A stretch of DNA of 64,000 nucleotides, taken from the NCBI RefSeq assembly GCF_020010905.1, contig NZ_JAGJBY010000002.1, forward strand, positions 2,542,001 to 2,606,000, written 5' to 3'. The DNA is from Streptomyces acidiscabies. GTDB lineage: Bacteria > Actinomycetota > Actinomycetes > Streptomycetales > Streptomycetaceae. This document shows, piece by piece, positions 18,913-46,500 of this stretch. The translations under genes and the position numbers were made by a program. The first letter of the stretch is position 1. Every line of letters begins with the position of its first letter. The notes under the pieces were generated by a model. The model was not told the origin of the DNA, did no database searches, and saw only the letters and a program-made list of their open reading frames with translations.

Positions 18913-18944
18913 GGGTGGCCGCCTCATCACCGAGGCGGCCACCC
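18913..18944. terminator. Bidirectional terminator between convergent regulator and flavin reductase genes
   Basis: GGGTGGCCGCCTC (18913-18925) pairs perfectly with GAGGCGGCCACCC (18932-18944) around a six-base loop. It overlaps the last codons of the flavin reductase gene. Confidence 0.7.
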
Positions 18945-19439
18945 CGTGTACCGGCGCAGCCCGTAGACCAGCGGCCTGGGCGGCGCGGACGTCAGGGCAC
19001 GCACCCGCCGTACACCACCGAACACGACCGTGTGATCGCCCACGGTCTCGCTGCTCCGGATCTCGCAGTCCGCGACCGTGTGGGCCTGGTCGACCAGATG
19101 CGGCAGACCACTGGCCGGGGCGGGCCGCCACGCGACACGGTCGAACCGGTCGGGTGCGCCGGAGCTGAACAGCTCGGACGTCGCGCGGGCGTTCTCGTGC
19201 AGCAGGTTCACGGCGAAGCCCCCGAACCGCAGGATCGCGTCCAGGGTGGGACTCGCGCTGCGGACACACGCCAGCAGCACCGGCGGATCCACCGAGACGC
19301 TGCACAGCGACGAACAGGTGAGGCCGACCGGCGTACCGTCCGGCCCGACACTGGTCAGTACGGCCACCCCGGAGGGAAAGCCCGACATCAGCGCGCGGAA
19401 TTCGCCGCTCGTCGCCATGGTGTGCTGCGTAGTTCCCAC
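18927..19439 (-). CDS. Flavin reductase (HpaC/ActVB-like)
   Basis: 170 residues of the flavin reductase-like split-barrel family: FPSGVAVLTSVGPDGTPVGL, TCSSLCSVSVDPPVLLACV and GGFAVNLLHENA are the FMN-binding landmarks. Such enzymes pass reduced FMN or FAD to a partner monooxygenase or halogenase. No flavin-dependent partner is encoded in the window, so the client enzyme may lie upstream. The GTG at 19439 is taken as start; an in-frame ATG seven codons later is possible. Confidence 0.85.
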   Translation of the reverse strand: MGTTQHTMATSGEFRALMSGFPSGVAVLTSVGPDGTPVGLTCSSLCSVSVDPPVLLACVRSASPTLDAILRFGGFAVNLLHENARATSELFSSGAPDRFDRVAWRPAPASGLPHLVDQAHTVADCEIRSSETVGDHTVVFGGVRRVRALTSAPPRPLVYGLRRYTGWPPR

Positions 19440-19598
19440 GCCGCATATGCTCGCGAGCGCCGGTCCGGCTTGTCACCGGCTTTCAACGACCCGTGAATAA
19501 CGCACTCGGCCGGACCGCCTTCGGACGCCGTCCTTCACCCGCTCCTTAATCACGCCCCCATATTCCCTTCGGCCGCTCCCGAGTTCGGCCGGGATTCA

Positions 19599-19604
19599 TA
19601 TACT
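19599..19604 (+). promoter_or_regulatory. Possible -10 (TATACT) for the MbtH operon
   Basis: TATACT lies 57 bases ahead of the MbtH ATG in the 221-base gap between the divergent flavin reductase and MbtH genes. No convincing -35 is seen at 16-19 bases, so the site is tentative. Confidence 0.3.
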
Positions 19605-19660
19605 CCGGTCCTGTGCGCCGGACAATGCCGTGCGCCGACGAAACTCAAGGAGTCCTGACG

Positions 19661-19885
19661 ATGAGCGTGAACCCCTTCGAGGATCCCGATGGCGTCTACC
19701 TCGTCCTGATCAACGACGAGGGCCAGTACTCCCTGTGGCCCTCGTTCGCCGAGGTGCCCGAAGGCTGGACGGTCGAACTCACGGAGACCGACCGCCAGTC
19801 GGCGCTGGACCACATCAACACCCACTGGACCGACATGCGGCCCAAGAGCCTCATCGCGGCCATGGAAGGCGCATCGAGTCAGTGA
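19661..19885 (+). CDS. MbtH-like protein
   Basis: 74 residues with the whole family signature: NPFEDPDGVYLVLINDEGQY, SLWPSFAEVPEGW and the C-terminal HWTDMRPKSL. MbtH proteins bind A domains and are needed for folding or activity of many of them. AAGGAG lies nine bases before the ATG. The gene overlaps the start of the A-T-hydrolase gene (GTGA), so the adenylation domain next door is its most likely client, though the other A domains may also need it. Confidence 0.97.
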   Translation: MSVNPFEDPDGVYLVLINDEGQYSLWPSFAEVPEGWTVELTETDRQSALDHINTHWTDMRPKSLIAAMEGASSQ

Positions 19886-22800
19886 CGAGCGAACGGGGGT
19901 TGAAAGTGTCCGGAACACCACATCCGGCGTCGCTGTCGACGGCGCGACCGGTCATGGTGCCGACGAAGGTTCCGCGATGGGCCGCGTGGGACGCCGACGA
20001 GGACGCGGTCGGCGAGGTGGTGGTGCGGCTGTCACCCGGCCCGCTCGCAGCCCTGCGCCGGCTGTCCGGCGCCGAGTCCGTCGCATCCGTCGAGTCTGTC
20101 GAGACACAGGCGCTGCTCCTGGCACCGCTGGTGAAGGTGCTCGCGGAGATCACGGCGGAGCGCCACGTCACCGTCGGCCACCTCGCACCCGGGACCACGG
20201 ACCGGGGCGCACCCCACGCGCTGCGGACGGAGATCCCCGACGGCAGCTGGCGCGACCTCGTGACCGCGGTGACGACGAGCCTCGCCCGCCGCAGCGCCGC
20301 CGCCCAGCCGTTCGACATCGTCCTGGACCTCTCCCGGACCGGCGACGCCGAGAGCCCCGCCGGACCGGTGACCCTCGCGCCGGACACCGCGCTCCACGTG
20401 GCCCTGGTGACCGGGGACCACCCCGCGCTCCACCTCCACCACCGGACCCGCGTCATCGACACCGCCTACGCGGACCGGCTCGGCGGCTACTTCCGCACCG
20501 CGCTGGACCACCTGACGGCAGCCCCCGACGCCGGCCACGGCGCACTGGACCTGCCCTCCGAGCAGGAGCGCGAACACCACCTGCACAAACTGGCGGGCCC
20601 CGCGGTGCCGCTGCCCGACACGATGTTCCCCGCACTCTTCGAAGAGCGGGCCCGCGCCCACCCGGACGCCGTCGCCGTCTCCCGAGGCGACGTCAGCTGG
20701 GACTACCGCACCCTCGACGCCGCCGCCAACCGCGTCGCCGCCGCCCTCCTGCGGCACGGACTGCGCCCCGAGGACGTCGTCGCCGTCGTCATGGACCGCA
20801 CCCTCGACTGGGCGGCCACCCTCCTCGGCGTCCTCAAGGCCGGCGGCACCTACCTCCCGGTCCGCCCCGACTTCCCCGCCCAGCGCGTCGCCACCCAGCT
20901 CCGGCGCAGCGACTGCCGCCTCGTCGTCGCCGAGGAGTCGGCCCGCGACCTCGTCCGGGACACCGGCACCGCCCTCGAAGGGCAGGACACGACCACGCTC
21001 TTCGCCGAGGACCTGCTGCGCGGCGACGACGACCCCGGCAGCCCGCACACGCGGATCGAGCCCGGACAGTCCGCCTACGTCTACTTCACCTCCGGCTCCA
21101 CCGGAGCCCCCAAGGGCGCCCAGTGCGAACACGCCGGGATGATCAACCACCTCTACGCGAAGATCGACTCCGTCGGCCTGTGCGCCGGAGACGTGGTCAC
21201 CCAGACCGCCTCCCAGTGCTTCGACATCTCCCTGTGGCAGCTCGTCGCCCCCTGGCTGGTCGGCGCCGCCGCACGCATCGTGGACACCGACACCCAGCTC
21301 GACCCCGAGCGGTTCCTCGACGAACTCGCCGACCACCGGGTGTCCGTCGCCCAGCTCGTCCCCTCGTACTTCGAGATCCTGCTCGGCCTCCTGGAACGCA
21401 CCCCGCGCGACCTCGGCGTCCTCCGCTCGATCTCGGTCACGGGCGAGGCCCTCAAACTCGACCCGGTGCGCCGCTGGTTCGGCGTGCAGCCCGGCGTCCA
21501 GCTCGTCAACGCCTACGGCGCCACCGAGGTCAGCGACGACACCATGCACGAGGTGCTCACCGCGCCGCCCGTGCGCGACTTCGTCTCCGTCGGCAGCTCC
21601 CTGCGCAACGTCCGCACGTACATACTCGACGCGCGCGGCCGGCTCGCCCCCCTGGGCTCACCCGGAGAGATCGTCTTCGCCGGAGTGTCCGTCGGACGCG
21701 GATACATCAACGACCCGGAACGCACCGCGGAGGCGTTCGTCCAGGACCCCTTCGTACCGGGCGACCGCATGTACCGCACCGGCGACTTCGGCCGCTGGCT
21801 GCCCGAAGGCACCATCGAATACCTCGGCCGGCGCGACCAGCAGGTCAAGGTCCGGGGCTTCCGTATCGAGATCGGCGAGATCGAGAACAAACTCCGCACC
21901 GCCCCCGGCGTCCTCGACTGCGCCGTCGTCGTCGACCCCGGCGCGGGCACGGGCGCCGACAAGAGCCTCGCGGCCTTCTACGTCGCCTCCGGCCCGGCCG
22001 AGGAACCCGAGCTGCGCGCCCACCTGTCCGCGCTGCTCCCCGACTACATGGTCCCCGCGCACATCCACCGCCTGGACGCCATGCCGCTCAACGAGAACGG
22101 CAAGACCGACAAGCGGACGCTCACGGAACTCGCCGAGACCCTCGGCCACGCCCTGGGATCACGCACCGCCCCCGCCACCCCCACCGAGCGATGGCTCGCC
22201 ACGGAATGGGCCGAGGCCCTGGGCGTCCCCCTGGAACGCATCGGCCGCGACGACCACTTCTTCCACCTCGGCGGCACCTCCCTCACCGCCGTACGGTTCG
22301 TCGTCGAACTCGACCGGGCCATCTCCCTGAAACAGCTCATCGGGACACCCGTCCTGGCCGACCTCGCGGCCCTCCTCGACGCGGACGCGGACTCCCGGCC
22401 GGCCGACCACGCCCTGCTCCAGCCGCTGGCCGACCCCGTCCCCGAACCGCTGTCCACCCTGGTCTGCTTCCCCTACGCGGGCGGCAACGCCGTCAACTTC
22501 CGGCTGCTCGCCGAGCGGCTGGCGGAACACGGGATCGCCGTCCTCGGCGTGGAACTGCCCGCGCACGACGTCACCGTCACCCCCGAACAGCCCCAGGACG
22601 TCGAGGAGATCGCCCGCCGCGTCCGCGACGAACTGCTCCAGCGCGCGACCGGACCCCTGATGCTGTGGGGCCACTGCGCCGGCAGCTCCCACGCCCTGGC
22701 CACTGCCCGGCTGCTGGAGGCGAGCGGCGTGGGCCCGACCGAGGTCTTCCTCGGCGCGCTCCTCCTCGACCCGGTCGCCGACCTGCGCGCCGAGATCGAC

Positions 22801-23178
22801 GAGGTCAGCGCCCTCACCCCGCGTCAGATCACCGAACGGCTCATGGTGGACAGCTCCTACGTCGAACTGGACCGGCTCAAGCCGGAACGGGCCACGCTCG
22901 TCGGCTCGGCCTACCAGCACGACGTCCGCTCCACCAACACCCACCTCATGAAGCTGCACGCCGACCCGGCGCCGCACCGGGTCGGCGTCCCGGTCCACGT
23001 GGTGCTCGCGGCGGACGACTCCACCACCAAGGGCGGCGCCGAGCGCTACCGCGACTGGTCCGCCATCGCCGACGACGTGGTCCTGCACGAACTCCCCGAC
23101 GGCGGCCACTACTTCATCAGCACCCGGGCGGCGGACATCGCGGCCCTCGTCGCCGGGGTGCGACGGCCCGCGCACTGA
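19882..23178 (+). CDS. Stand-alone A-T-alpha/beta-hydrolase protein, probable aminoacyl load-and-shuttle enzyme
   Basis: About 1098 residues; GTG 19882 overlaps the MbtH stop, and GTG 19906 after GGGGG is an alternative. Residues 1-240 look like the remnant of a C domain with no HHxxxDG. The A domain (about 250-750) has TSGSTGAPKG and YRTGDFGRW; specificity residues read DIWQSTADDK, an unusual set with two acidic residues (DD) near the side chain, which could suit a basic or diamino substrate. The T domain is at about 770-840 (HLGGTSL). The final 250 residues are a TE-like alpha/beta hydrolase (FPYAGGNAVNF) with GHCAGS, Cys at codon 22675-22677 in the nucleophile position, plus Asp (AADD) and His (GGHYF). 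SyrC and CmaE, which also use Cys, move aminoacyl groups between carrier domains. I infer that this protein loads the A-less module of NRPS-1. Confidence 0.88.
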   Translation: MTSERGLKVSGTPHPASLSTARPVMVPTKVPRWAAWDADEDAVGEVVVRLSPGPLAALRRLSGAESVASVESVETQALLLAPLVKVLAEITAERHVTVGHLAPGTTDRGAPHALRTEIPDGSWRDLVTAVTTSLARRSAAAQPFDIVLDLSRTGDAESPAGPVTLAPDTALHVALVTGDHPALHLHHRTRVIDTAYADRLGGYFRTALDHLTAAPDAGHGALDLPSEQEREHHLHKLAGPAVPLPDTMFPALFEERARAHPDAVAVSRGDVSWDYRTLDAAANRVAAALLRHGLRPEDVVAVVMDRTLDWAATLLGVLKAGGTYLPVRPDFPAQRVATQLRRSDCRLVVAEESARDLVRDTGTALEGQDTTTLFAEDLLRGDDDPGSPHTRIEPGQSAYVYFTSGSTGAPKGAQCEHAGMINHLYAKIDSVGLCAGDVVTQTASQCFDISLWQLVAPWLVGAAARIVDTDTQLDPERFLDELADHRVSVAQLVPSYFEILLGLLERTPRDLGVLRSISVTGEALKLDPVRRWFGVQPGVQLVNAYGATEVSDDTMHEVLTAPPVRDFVSVGSSLRNVRTYILDARGRLAPLGSPGEIVFAGVSVGRGYINDPERTAEAFVQDPFVPGDRMYRTGDFGRWLPEGTIEYLGRRDQQVKVRGFRIEIGEIENKLRTAPGVLDCAVVVDPGAGTGADKSLAAFYVASGPAEEPELRAHLSALLPDYMVPAHIHRLDAMPLNENGKTDKRTLTELAETLGHALGSRTAPATPTERWLATEWAEALGVPLERIGRDDHFFHLGGTSLTAVRFVVELDRAISLKQLIGTPVLADLAALLDADADSRPADHALLQPLADPVPEPLSTLVCFPYAGGNAVNFRLLAERLAEHGIAVLGVELPAHDVTVTPEQPQDVEEIARRVRDELLQRATGPLMLWGHCAGSSHALATARLLEASGVGPTEVFLGALLLDPVADLRAEIDEVSALTPRQITERLMVDSSYVELDRLKPERATLVGSAYQHDVRSTNTHLMKLHADPAPHRVGVPVHVVLAADDSTTKGGAERYRDWSAIADDVVLHELPDGGHYFISTRAADIAALVAGVRRPAH

Positions 23179-23192
23179 TCCGGGAACCCCCG

Positions 23193-23225
23193 GGAGGGCC
23201 GTCCGACACCCCTGGACGGCCCTCC
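23193..23225 (+). terminator. Intrinsic terminator after the shuttle gene
   Basis: GGAGGGCCGTCC (23193-23204) pairs perfectly with GGACGGCCCTCC (23214-23225) around a nine-base loop, followed by a T-rich run (TCCCTTTTCTTCC). Confidence 0.85.
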
Positions 23226-23282
23226 TCCCTTTTCTTCCTCAGGTAATTGACCGCCGCCCTCATTCGGCCGTTCCTGAAATTC

Positions 23283-23312
23283 TTGACGCCTTCTTCCAGG
23301 GCCAACTAGCTT
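23283..23312 (+). promoter_or_regulatory. Promoter of the NRPS-2/NRPS-3 operon
   Basis: TTGACG (23283-23288) and TAGCTT (23307-23312) are separated by 18 bases and agree with the Streptomyces vegetative (HrdB) consensus. The predicted start near 23319 leaves a leader of about 118 bases before NRPS-2. Confidence 0.65.
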
Positions 23313-23436
23313 CGGCACGGCCCAGAGGCGAAAAAACATCCCAGCGGAACCGAGAATGCGGGACGACGTTTCCCTTTCCGCGCATCTGGCATTCCGTGCA
23401 GCTGGCATTCCGTGTCGAAGGAGTGAAGGGACACCC

Positions 23437-40499
<17,063 letters not shown>

Positions 40500-40503
<4 letters not shown>

Positions 40504-43500
40504 GCACCTCAGGTCTACAGGACATCCTGCCGCTCTCCCCGATGCAGGAGGGCATGCTCTTCCACCGGCTCTACGACGCGGACGCCCCCGACGTCTACGC
40601 CGTACAGCTCACCGTCGACCTCGAAGGCGAGCTGTCCGTACCGGCCCTGCGGGCGGCGGCACAGGCGCTGCTCGCCCGGCACCCCGGCCTGCGGGCCGCG
40701 TTCCGCCACGAGGGGCTGAGCCGCCCGGTCCAGCTCATCCCGAAGGCCGTACCCCTGCCCTGGTACGACCACGACCTGACCCACTTCCCGGAAGACGAAC
40801 GCGAGACGCGCCTCACCGAACTGCTGAAGGCCGACCGGTACGCACCCTTCGACCTCATGAAGCCGCCCCTGGTGCGGTTCCTGTGCGTACGCTTCGCCGA
40901 GGACAAGTACGTCTTCGTGATGTCCAACCACCACCTCCTCTTCGACGGCTGGTCCCAGCCGATCGTCCTGAGAGACCTCGTCACCCTGTACGCCACCGGC
41001 GGCGACGCCTCCGGACTGCCGCCGGTACGCCCGCCGCGCGCCCACCTCGAATGGCTCTCCCGCCGGGACCGCGCCGCCGACCGCGCGGCCTGGGCCGAGG
41101 TCATGGACGGATTCGACGAACCCACACTGCTCGTCCCCTCGTCCGCCGGAGCGCCCCCCGCTCTGCCGGAACTGCTCGAACTCGCCCTGGACACCGGCAC
41201 CACCGCCGCACTGACCCGACGCGCCCGGAGCCTCGGCGTCACCGCGAGCACCATGGTGCAGACGGCCTGGGCACTGGTCCTCGCGCAGCACACCGGCCGC
41301 GACGACGTGGTGTTCGGCGCCACGGTCTCCGGCCGCCCCGTCGAGGTCGCGGGCGCCGAGACGATGGTCGGCCTGTTCATCAACACACTCCCCGTACGGG
41401 TCCGGCTGCGCCCGGCGGAGACCCTCGCCGGCCTGGTGACCCGGGTCCAGCGGGAACAGGTCGGACTCATGCCGCACCACCACTACGACCTGCCCTCCAT
41501 CAAGCAGCTCAGCGGAGTACGGGGCGACGCCCCGCTGTTCGACTCGCTGCTCATCTACGAGAACTACCCCTCCGCACCCACCGGAGCGGTCGCGGCGGCC
41601 CCGGGCGGCGGCGGACTCCGTATCGCCGGGCTCCGGGGGCGCGACGCGACGCACTACCCGCTGACCCTGGTGGTGAACCCCGGAGACGAACTGACCCTGC
41701 GCCTCTCCTACCGCCAGGACCTCCTCGACCCGGCCACGGTGAACACCCTGGGCGAACGCCTGACACGGGCCCTGCGCACGCTGGCGGGCGAGACCGCCAC
41801 GCCGGTCGGCCGACTCGACGTGCTGGAGCGCGCGGAGCGCGCGCTTCCTGGCGCTCATCAGGGGCCTGTGATGCCTGTGCCGGGTGTGTCGTTGCCGGTG
41901 TTGTTCGAGGAGCGGGTGCGGGCGGTTCCGGATGCGGTGGCTGTTGTCTGTGGTGATGTGTCGTTGTCGTATGGGGAGTTGGACGGGCGGGTGAATCGGC
42001 TGGCTCGGTTGTTGGTGTCGCGTGGTGTGGGGGTGGAGTCGCGTGTGGTGGTGGGGTTGCCGCGTTCGGTGGATGCGGTGGTGGCGTTGTTGGCGGTGTT
42101 GAAGACCGGTGGTGCTTATGTGCCGGTGGATCCGGGGTATCCGGCGGAGCGGATTGCGCATGTGGTGGAGGATTCGGCGCCGGTGTTGGTGGTGGGGGTG
42201 TTGGAGGGGGTTTCCGGTGTGCCGGTGGTGTTGCTCGATGACGCAGGTGTGATGGCGGAGTTGGAGACGCTGTCGTCTGCCTCTCTCGGTGTGGTGCCGG
42301 AGTTGTCGTCGGCTGCGTACACGATCTACACCTCGGGGTCGACGGGGCGTCCGAAGGGGGTAGTCGTACCGCACCAGGGTGTTGCCAATGTGCTGGCTGG
42401 TCTGCGGCATGTCGTAAGTGCTGATCGGGTGTTGGCGGTGACGACGTTTGCGTTCGATATCGCGGTGGTGGAGTTGTTCGCGCCGTTGGTATCGGGCGGG
42501 TGTGTGGTGGTGGCTCCGTCGGAAGTCGTCGCCGATGCCGAGTTGTTGGTGGGTCTGGCGGTGGGGGCTGGGGTGTCGGTGATGCAGGCGACGCCGAGTC
42601 TGTGGCGCGAGATCGTCGCGGTCGCACAGGGTCGGTTGGCTGGTGTGCGGGCGTTGGTGGGGGGTGAGGCGTTGCCGGGTGAGGTGGCGGCACAGATGGT
42701 GAGCGAGTTGGCGTCGGTGGTGAATGTGTACGGGCCCACCGAGACGACGGTGTGGTCGACAAGTGCCCCGGTGGCGGCCGGTGTTTCGGTTTCTGTGGGT
42801 GGGCCCTTGGCGAATCAGCAGGTGTATGTGCTGGACGGGTGGCTGCGGCCGGTCCCGGTGGGTGTGCGTGGCGAGTTGTACATCGCTGGCGCGGGTGTGG
42901 TGCGCGGGTATCACGGGCGGGCGGATCTGACCGCTGAGCGGTTCGTGGCGTGCCCGTGGGGCGGTGGGCGGATGTATCGCACGGGTGATGTGGTGCGGTG
43001 GCGGTCGGGCGGCGCGTTGGAGTTCGTCGGCCGTGCCGATGCCCAGGTCAAGGTACGTGGGTTCCGTATCGAACTCGGTGAGGTCGAGTCGGGTCTCCTG
43101 GCCATCGAAGATGTGGCCCAGGCGGTCGCAGTCGTGAACGACGGGGTGTTGGTCGGTTACGTCGTATCCGAACCCGGCACAGCTGTTGAGGGCAACGCGG
43201 TGCGTGAGGGCGTGCGTTCGCGGTTGCCGGAGTACATGGTCCCGACCGTTGTGGTCGTTCTCGACGCTGTGCCTCTGACCCCGAACGGCAAGGTCGACCG
43301 GCGGGCTCTGCCTGCGCCCGAGTATGTGAGCGTGGATGTGCGTGGTCCGCGTTCTCCTCGTGAGGAGATCTTGTGCGGTCTGTTCGGGGAGGTGCTCGGC
43401 CGTCCGGTGGCGGGGATCGACGACAGTTTCTTCGAGCTGGGCGGTCATTCGTTGCTGGCGACGCGGTTGGTGTCGCGTCTGCGGTCGGTGCTGGAGGTCG

Positions 43501-46500
43501 AGGTCTCGATCCGGGAGCTGTTCGAGAACCCGACGGTCGCCGGTCTTGCCCGTGCACTGGACGGGGCGGGCGGATCGCGTCCCGCGTTGCGTGCCGGGGC
43601 GCGTCCTGGCCGGGTGCCGTTGTCGTTCGGTCAGCAGCGGTTGTGGTTCCTGCACCGGCTGGACGGCCCGAACGCGGCCTACAACATCCCCCTCGCTCTG
43701 CGCCTGACCGGCAAGCTCGACGCTGAGGCACTGCGGTCGGCGCTGGCTGATGTCGTGGACCGGCACGAGAGCCTGAGAACGGTCTTCGCGGAGGACGCCG
43801 AGGGCGCCCACCAGGTCATCCGCGAGGACGCCGAAGTCCCGTGGCACACGGAGCAGGTGACCGAGGCCGACCTCCCCGCCCGCCTCGCCGCCACCGCACG
43901 CCACGGCTTCGACCTGGCGGCCGAGATCCCGGTCCGCGCAGCCCTCTTCCAGACCGCCCCCGACCACCACGTCCTGCACTTCTCGTTCCACCACATAGCC
44001 GTCGACGCCTGGTCCGTGCGCCCCTTCATCGGTGACCTGGCCGCCGCCTACGGGGCGCGTACGGCGGGCGAGGTCCCGCAGTGGCCGGCGCTGCCGGTGC
44101 AGTACGCCGACTACGCCCTCTGGCAGCGCGAGTTGCTCGGTTCCGAGGACGATGCCGAGAGCCTGATCGCCCAGCAGATCGCGTACTGGAGGGACCAACT
44201 CGCCGATCTGCCGCCCGAGATCGCCCTGCCCGCCGACCGCCCCCGCCCCGCCGTCCCCACCCACCGTGGCGGCAGGGTGGAGTTCGAGGTGCCGGGCGCC
44301 GTTCACCGGGCGGTGACCGGGCTGGCCCGGCAGAGTGGCGCGACGGTGTTCATGGTGCTCCAGGCCGCGTTGGCGCTGCTGCTGTCCCGCTCCGGCGCGG
44401 GTGACGACGTACCCGTGGGAACCCCCGTTGCCGGGCGCAGTGATGATGCGGTGGACGACCTGGTCGGCCTGTTCATCAACACTCTGGTCCTCCGCACCGA
44501 CCTGTCCGGGAACCCCACCTTCCGCGAACTCCTCGCCCGAGTAAGGGAAACCGACCTCGGTGCGTACGCGAACCAGGACCTGCCCTTCGAACGCCTCGTC
44601 GACATCGTCAACCCCGAACGCTCCCTCGCCCGCCACCCCCTCTTCCAGGTCATGCTCACCCTCAACAACACGGGCGGCCTGGGCGACACCGGATCGCACC
44701 CGGCCGGTGGGGACCTGGTCATCGGGGCGCAGGAGTCCGCCACCGCCACCGCCAAGTTCGACCTGCTGCTGTCGGTCGCCGAACTGCACTCCGCGCAGGG
44801 CGAGCCCGACGGGCTGACGGGAAGCCTGGAGTACGACGCCGACCGGTTCGACGAGGCGACCGTACGGCGGCTGGGGCAGCGGCTGGCCGGGCTGCTCGAT
44901 CAGGTCACGCGTGATCCGGAGTCGAGGGTGGGCGCGGTCGGTGTCGTGCTGCCCGACGAGCAGGCCGTGATCAGCGCGTGGAACTCCGCCCCCGTGGACA
45001 CCCCGGCCGCCGGGCTGCCCGACCTCTTCGCCGAGCAGGCCCGCAGGCGCGGGGACGCCCCCGCCGTCGTGCACGAGGGCAGGACGCTCAGCTACGCGGA
45101 ACTCGACGACAGGTCGACCCGGCTGGCGAGGCTCCTGATGGGACGCGGGGCCCGCCCGGACACCGTGGTCGCCCTGGCGCTGCCGCGCGGCGTCGACTTC
45201 GTCGTCGGGCTCGTCGCCACGCTCAAGGCCGGCGCCGCGTACCTCCCCGCCGACCCTCAACTCCCGGACGAACGCCTCCAGTTCGTCCTGAAGGGCGTAC
45301 GTCCCGTCGTCGTGCTGACCACCGGCGACCTGGCCGGGCGGTTCCCCGGCCCCGTGCTCGTGCCCGACGAGCCGGCGCTCGACGCCGCGTCACCGGCCCC
45401 CCTGCGCGACAGCGAGCGGGGCGGCCCCCTGCTTCCCGGTCACCCGGTCTACATCCTGCACACCTCGGGCTCGACGGGTGAGCCGAAGGCCGTCGAGATG
45501 ACCGTGGGCGCCCTGCGCAACCTCCTGGACTGGCACCACCGGGTGATCCCGGCGGCCGAGGGCACGGTCACCGCCCAGTTCACCTCCACCGGGTTCGACG
45601 TCTCCGCGCAGGAAATCCTCTCCGCCCTGCTGTCCGGCAAGACCCTCGCGATCTGCCCGGAGGACGTACGCCGCGACCCGGCCCGGCTCGTCGGCTGGCT
45701 GCGCGAGGCCCGGGTGGGCGAGCTGTACGCGCCCACGCTCGTCCTGGACGCCGTGTGCTCCGCCGCGCTGGAGGCCGGGGAGGACCTTCCCGACCTGCGG
45801 CACGTCGCCCAGGCCGGGGAGGCGCTGGTGACCGGCGGGGCCGTACAGCGCTTCTTCTCCCGGGCGGGCGGCCGGATCGCCCTGCACAACCACTACGGGC
45901 CCACCGAGACGCACGTGGTGACGGCGACGTCCCTGCCCGCCGACCCGGCCGCGTGGCCGGACCGGCCCCCCATCGGCGTCCCGCTGCCCAACGTCGACGC
46001 CCATGTGCTGGACGCGTGGCTGCGGCCGGTGCCCCCCGGCATGCCGGGCGAGCTGTACGTCTCGGGCACCGCGCTGGCGCGCGGCTACCGGGGCCGCCCC
46101 GGGATGACCGCGGAGCGGTTCGTGGCCAGTCCCTTCGGGGGGCCGGGGGAGCGGATGTACCGGACCGGCGACCTCGTACGCCGTACGCCGGACGGGCAGG
46201 TGCACCACCTGGGCAGGGCCGACGACCAGGTGAAGCTGCGCGGGTTCCGGATCGAGCCCGGCGAGATCGCGGCGGCGCTGCGCACCGACCCGGCGGTGGC
46301 CTCGGCCGCCGTACTCGTCCGCGACGGCGGCTCGCTCGCCGCGTTCGTCACCCCGGCGCGGGGCCGTACGCCGGTCGCGGCCGAACTGCGCGCCCGGCTG
46401 CTGCGTACCGTGCCGGAGTACATGGTCCCGGCGGAGTACGTCGTGGTCGACGCGCTTCCCCTGACGCGCAACGGGAAACTCGACCGGCGCGCGCTGCTGG

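Noticed and set aside
22440..23178. Ordinary type II (editing) thioesterase domain
   Set aside because: The nucleophile is Cys and the domain is fused to A and T domains; a shuttle fits better, though this is still inference.
23356..23436. Upstream ATG as the NRPS-2 start
   Set aside because: It lacks a ribosome site and adds 27 residues unlike other NRPS N-termini; GTG 23437/23440 has GAAGGGA at the right distance.
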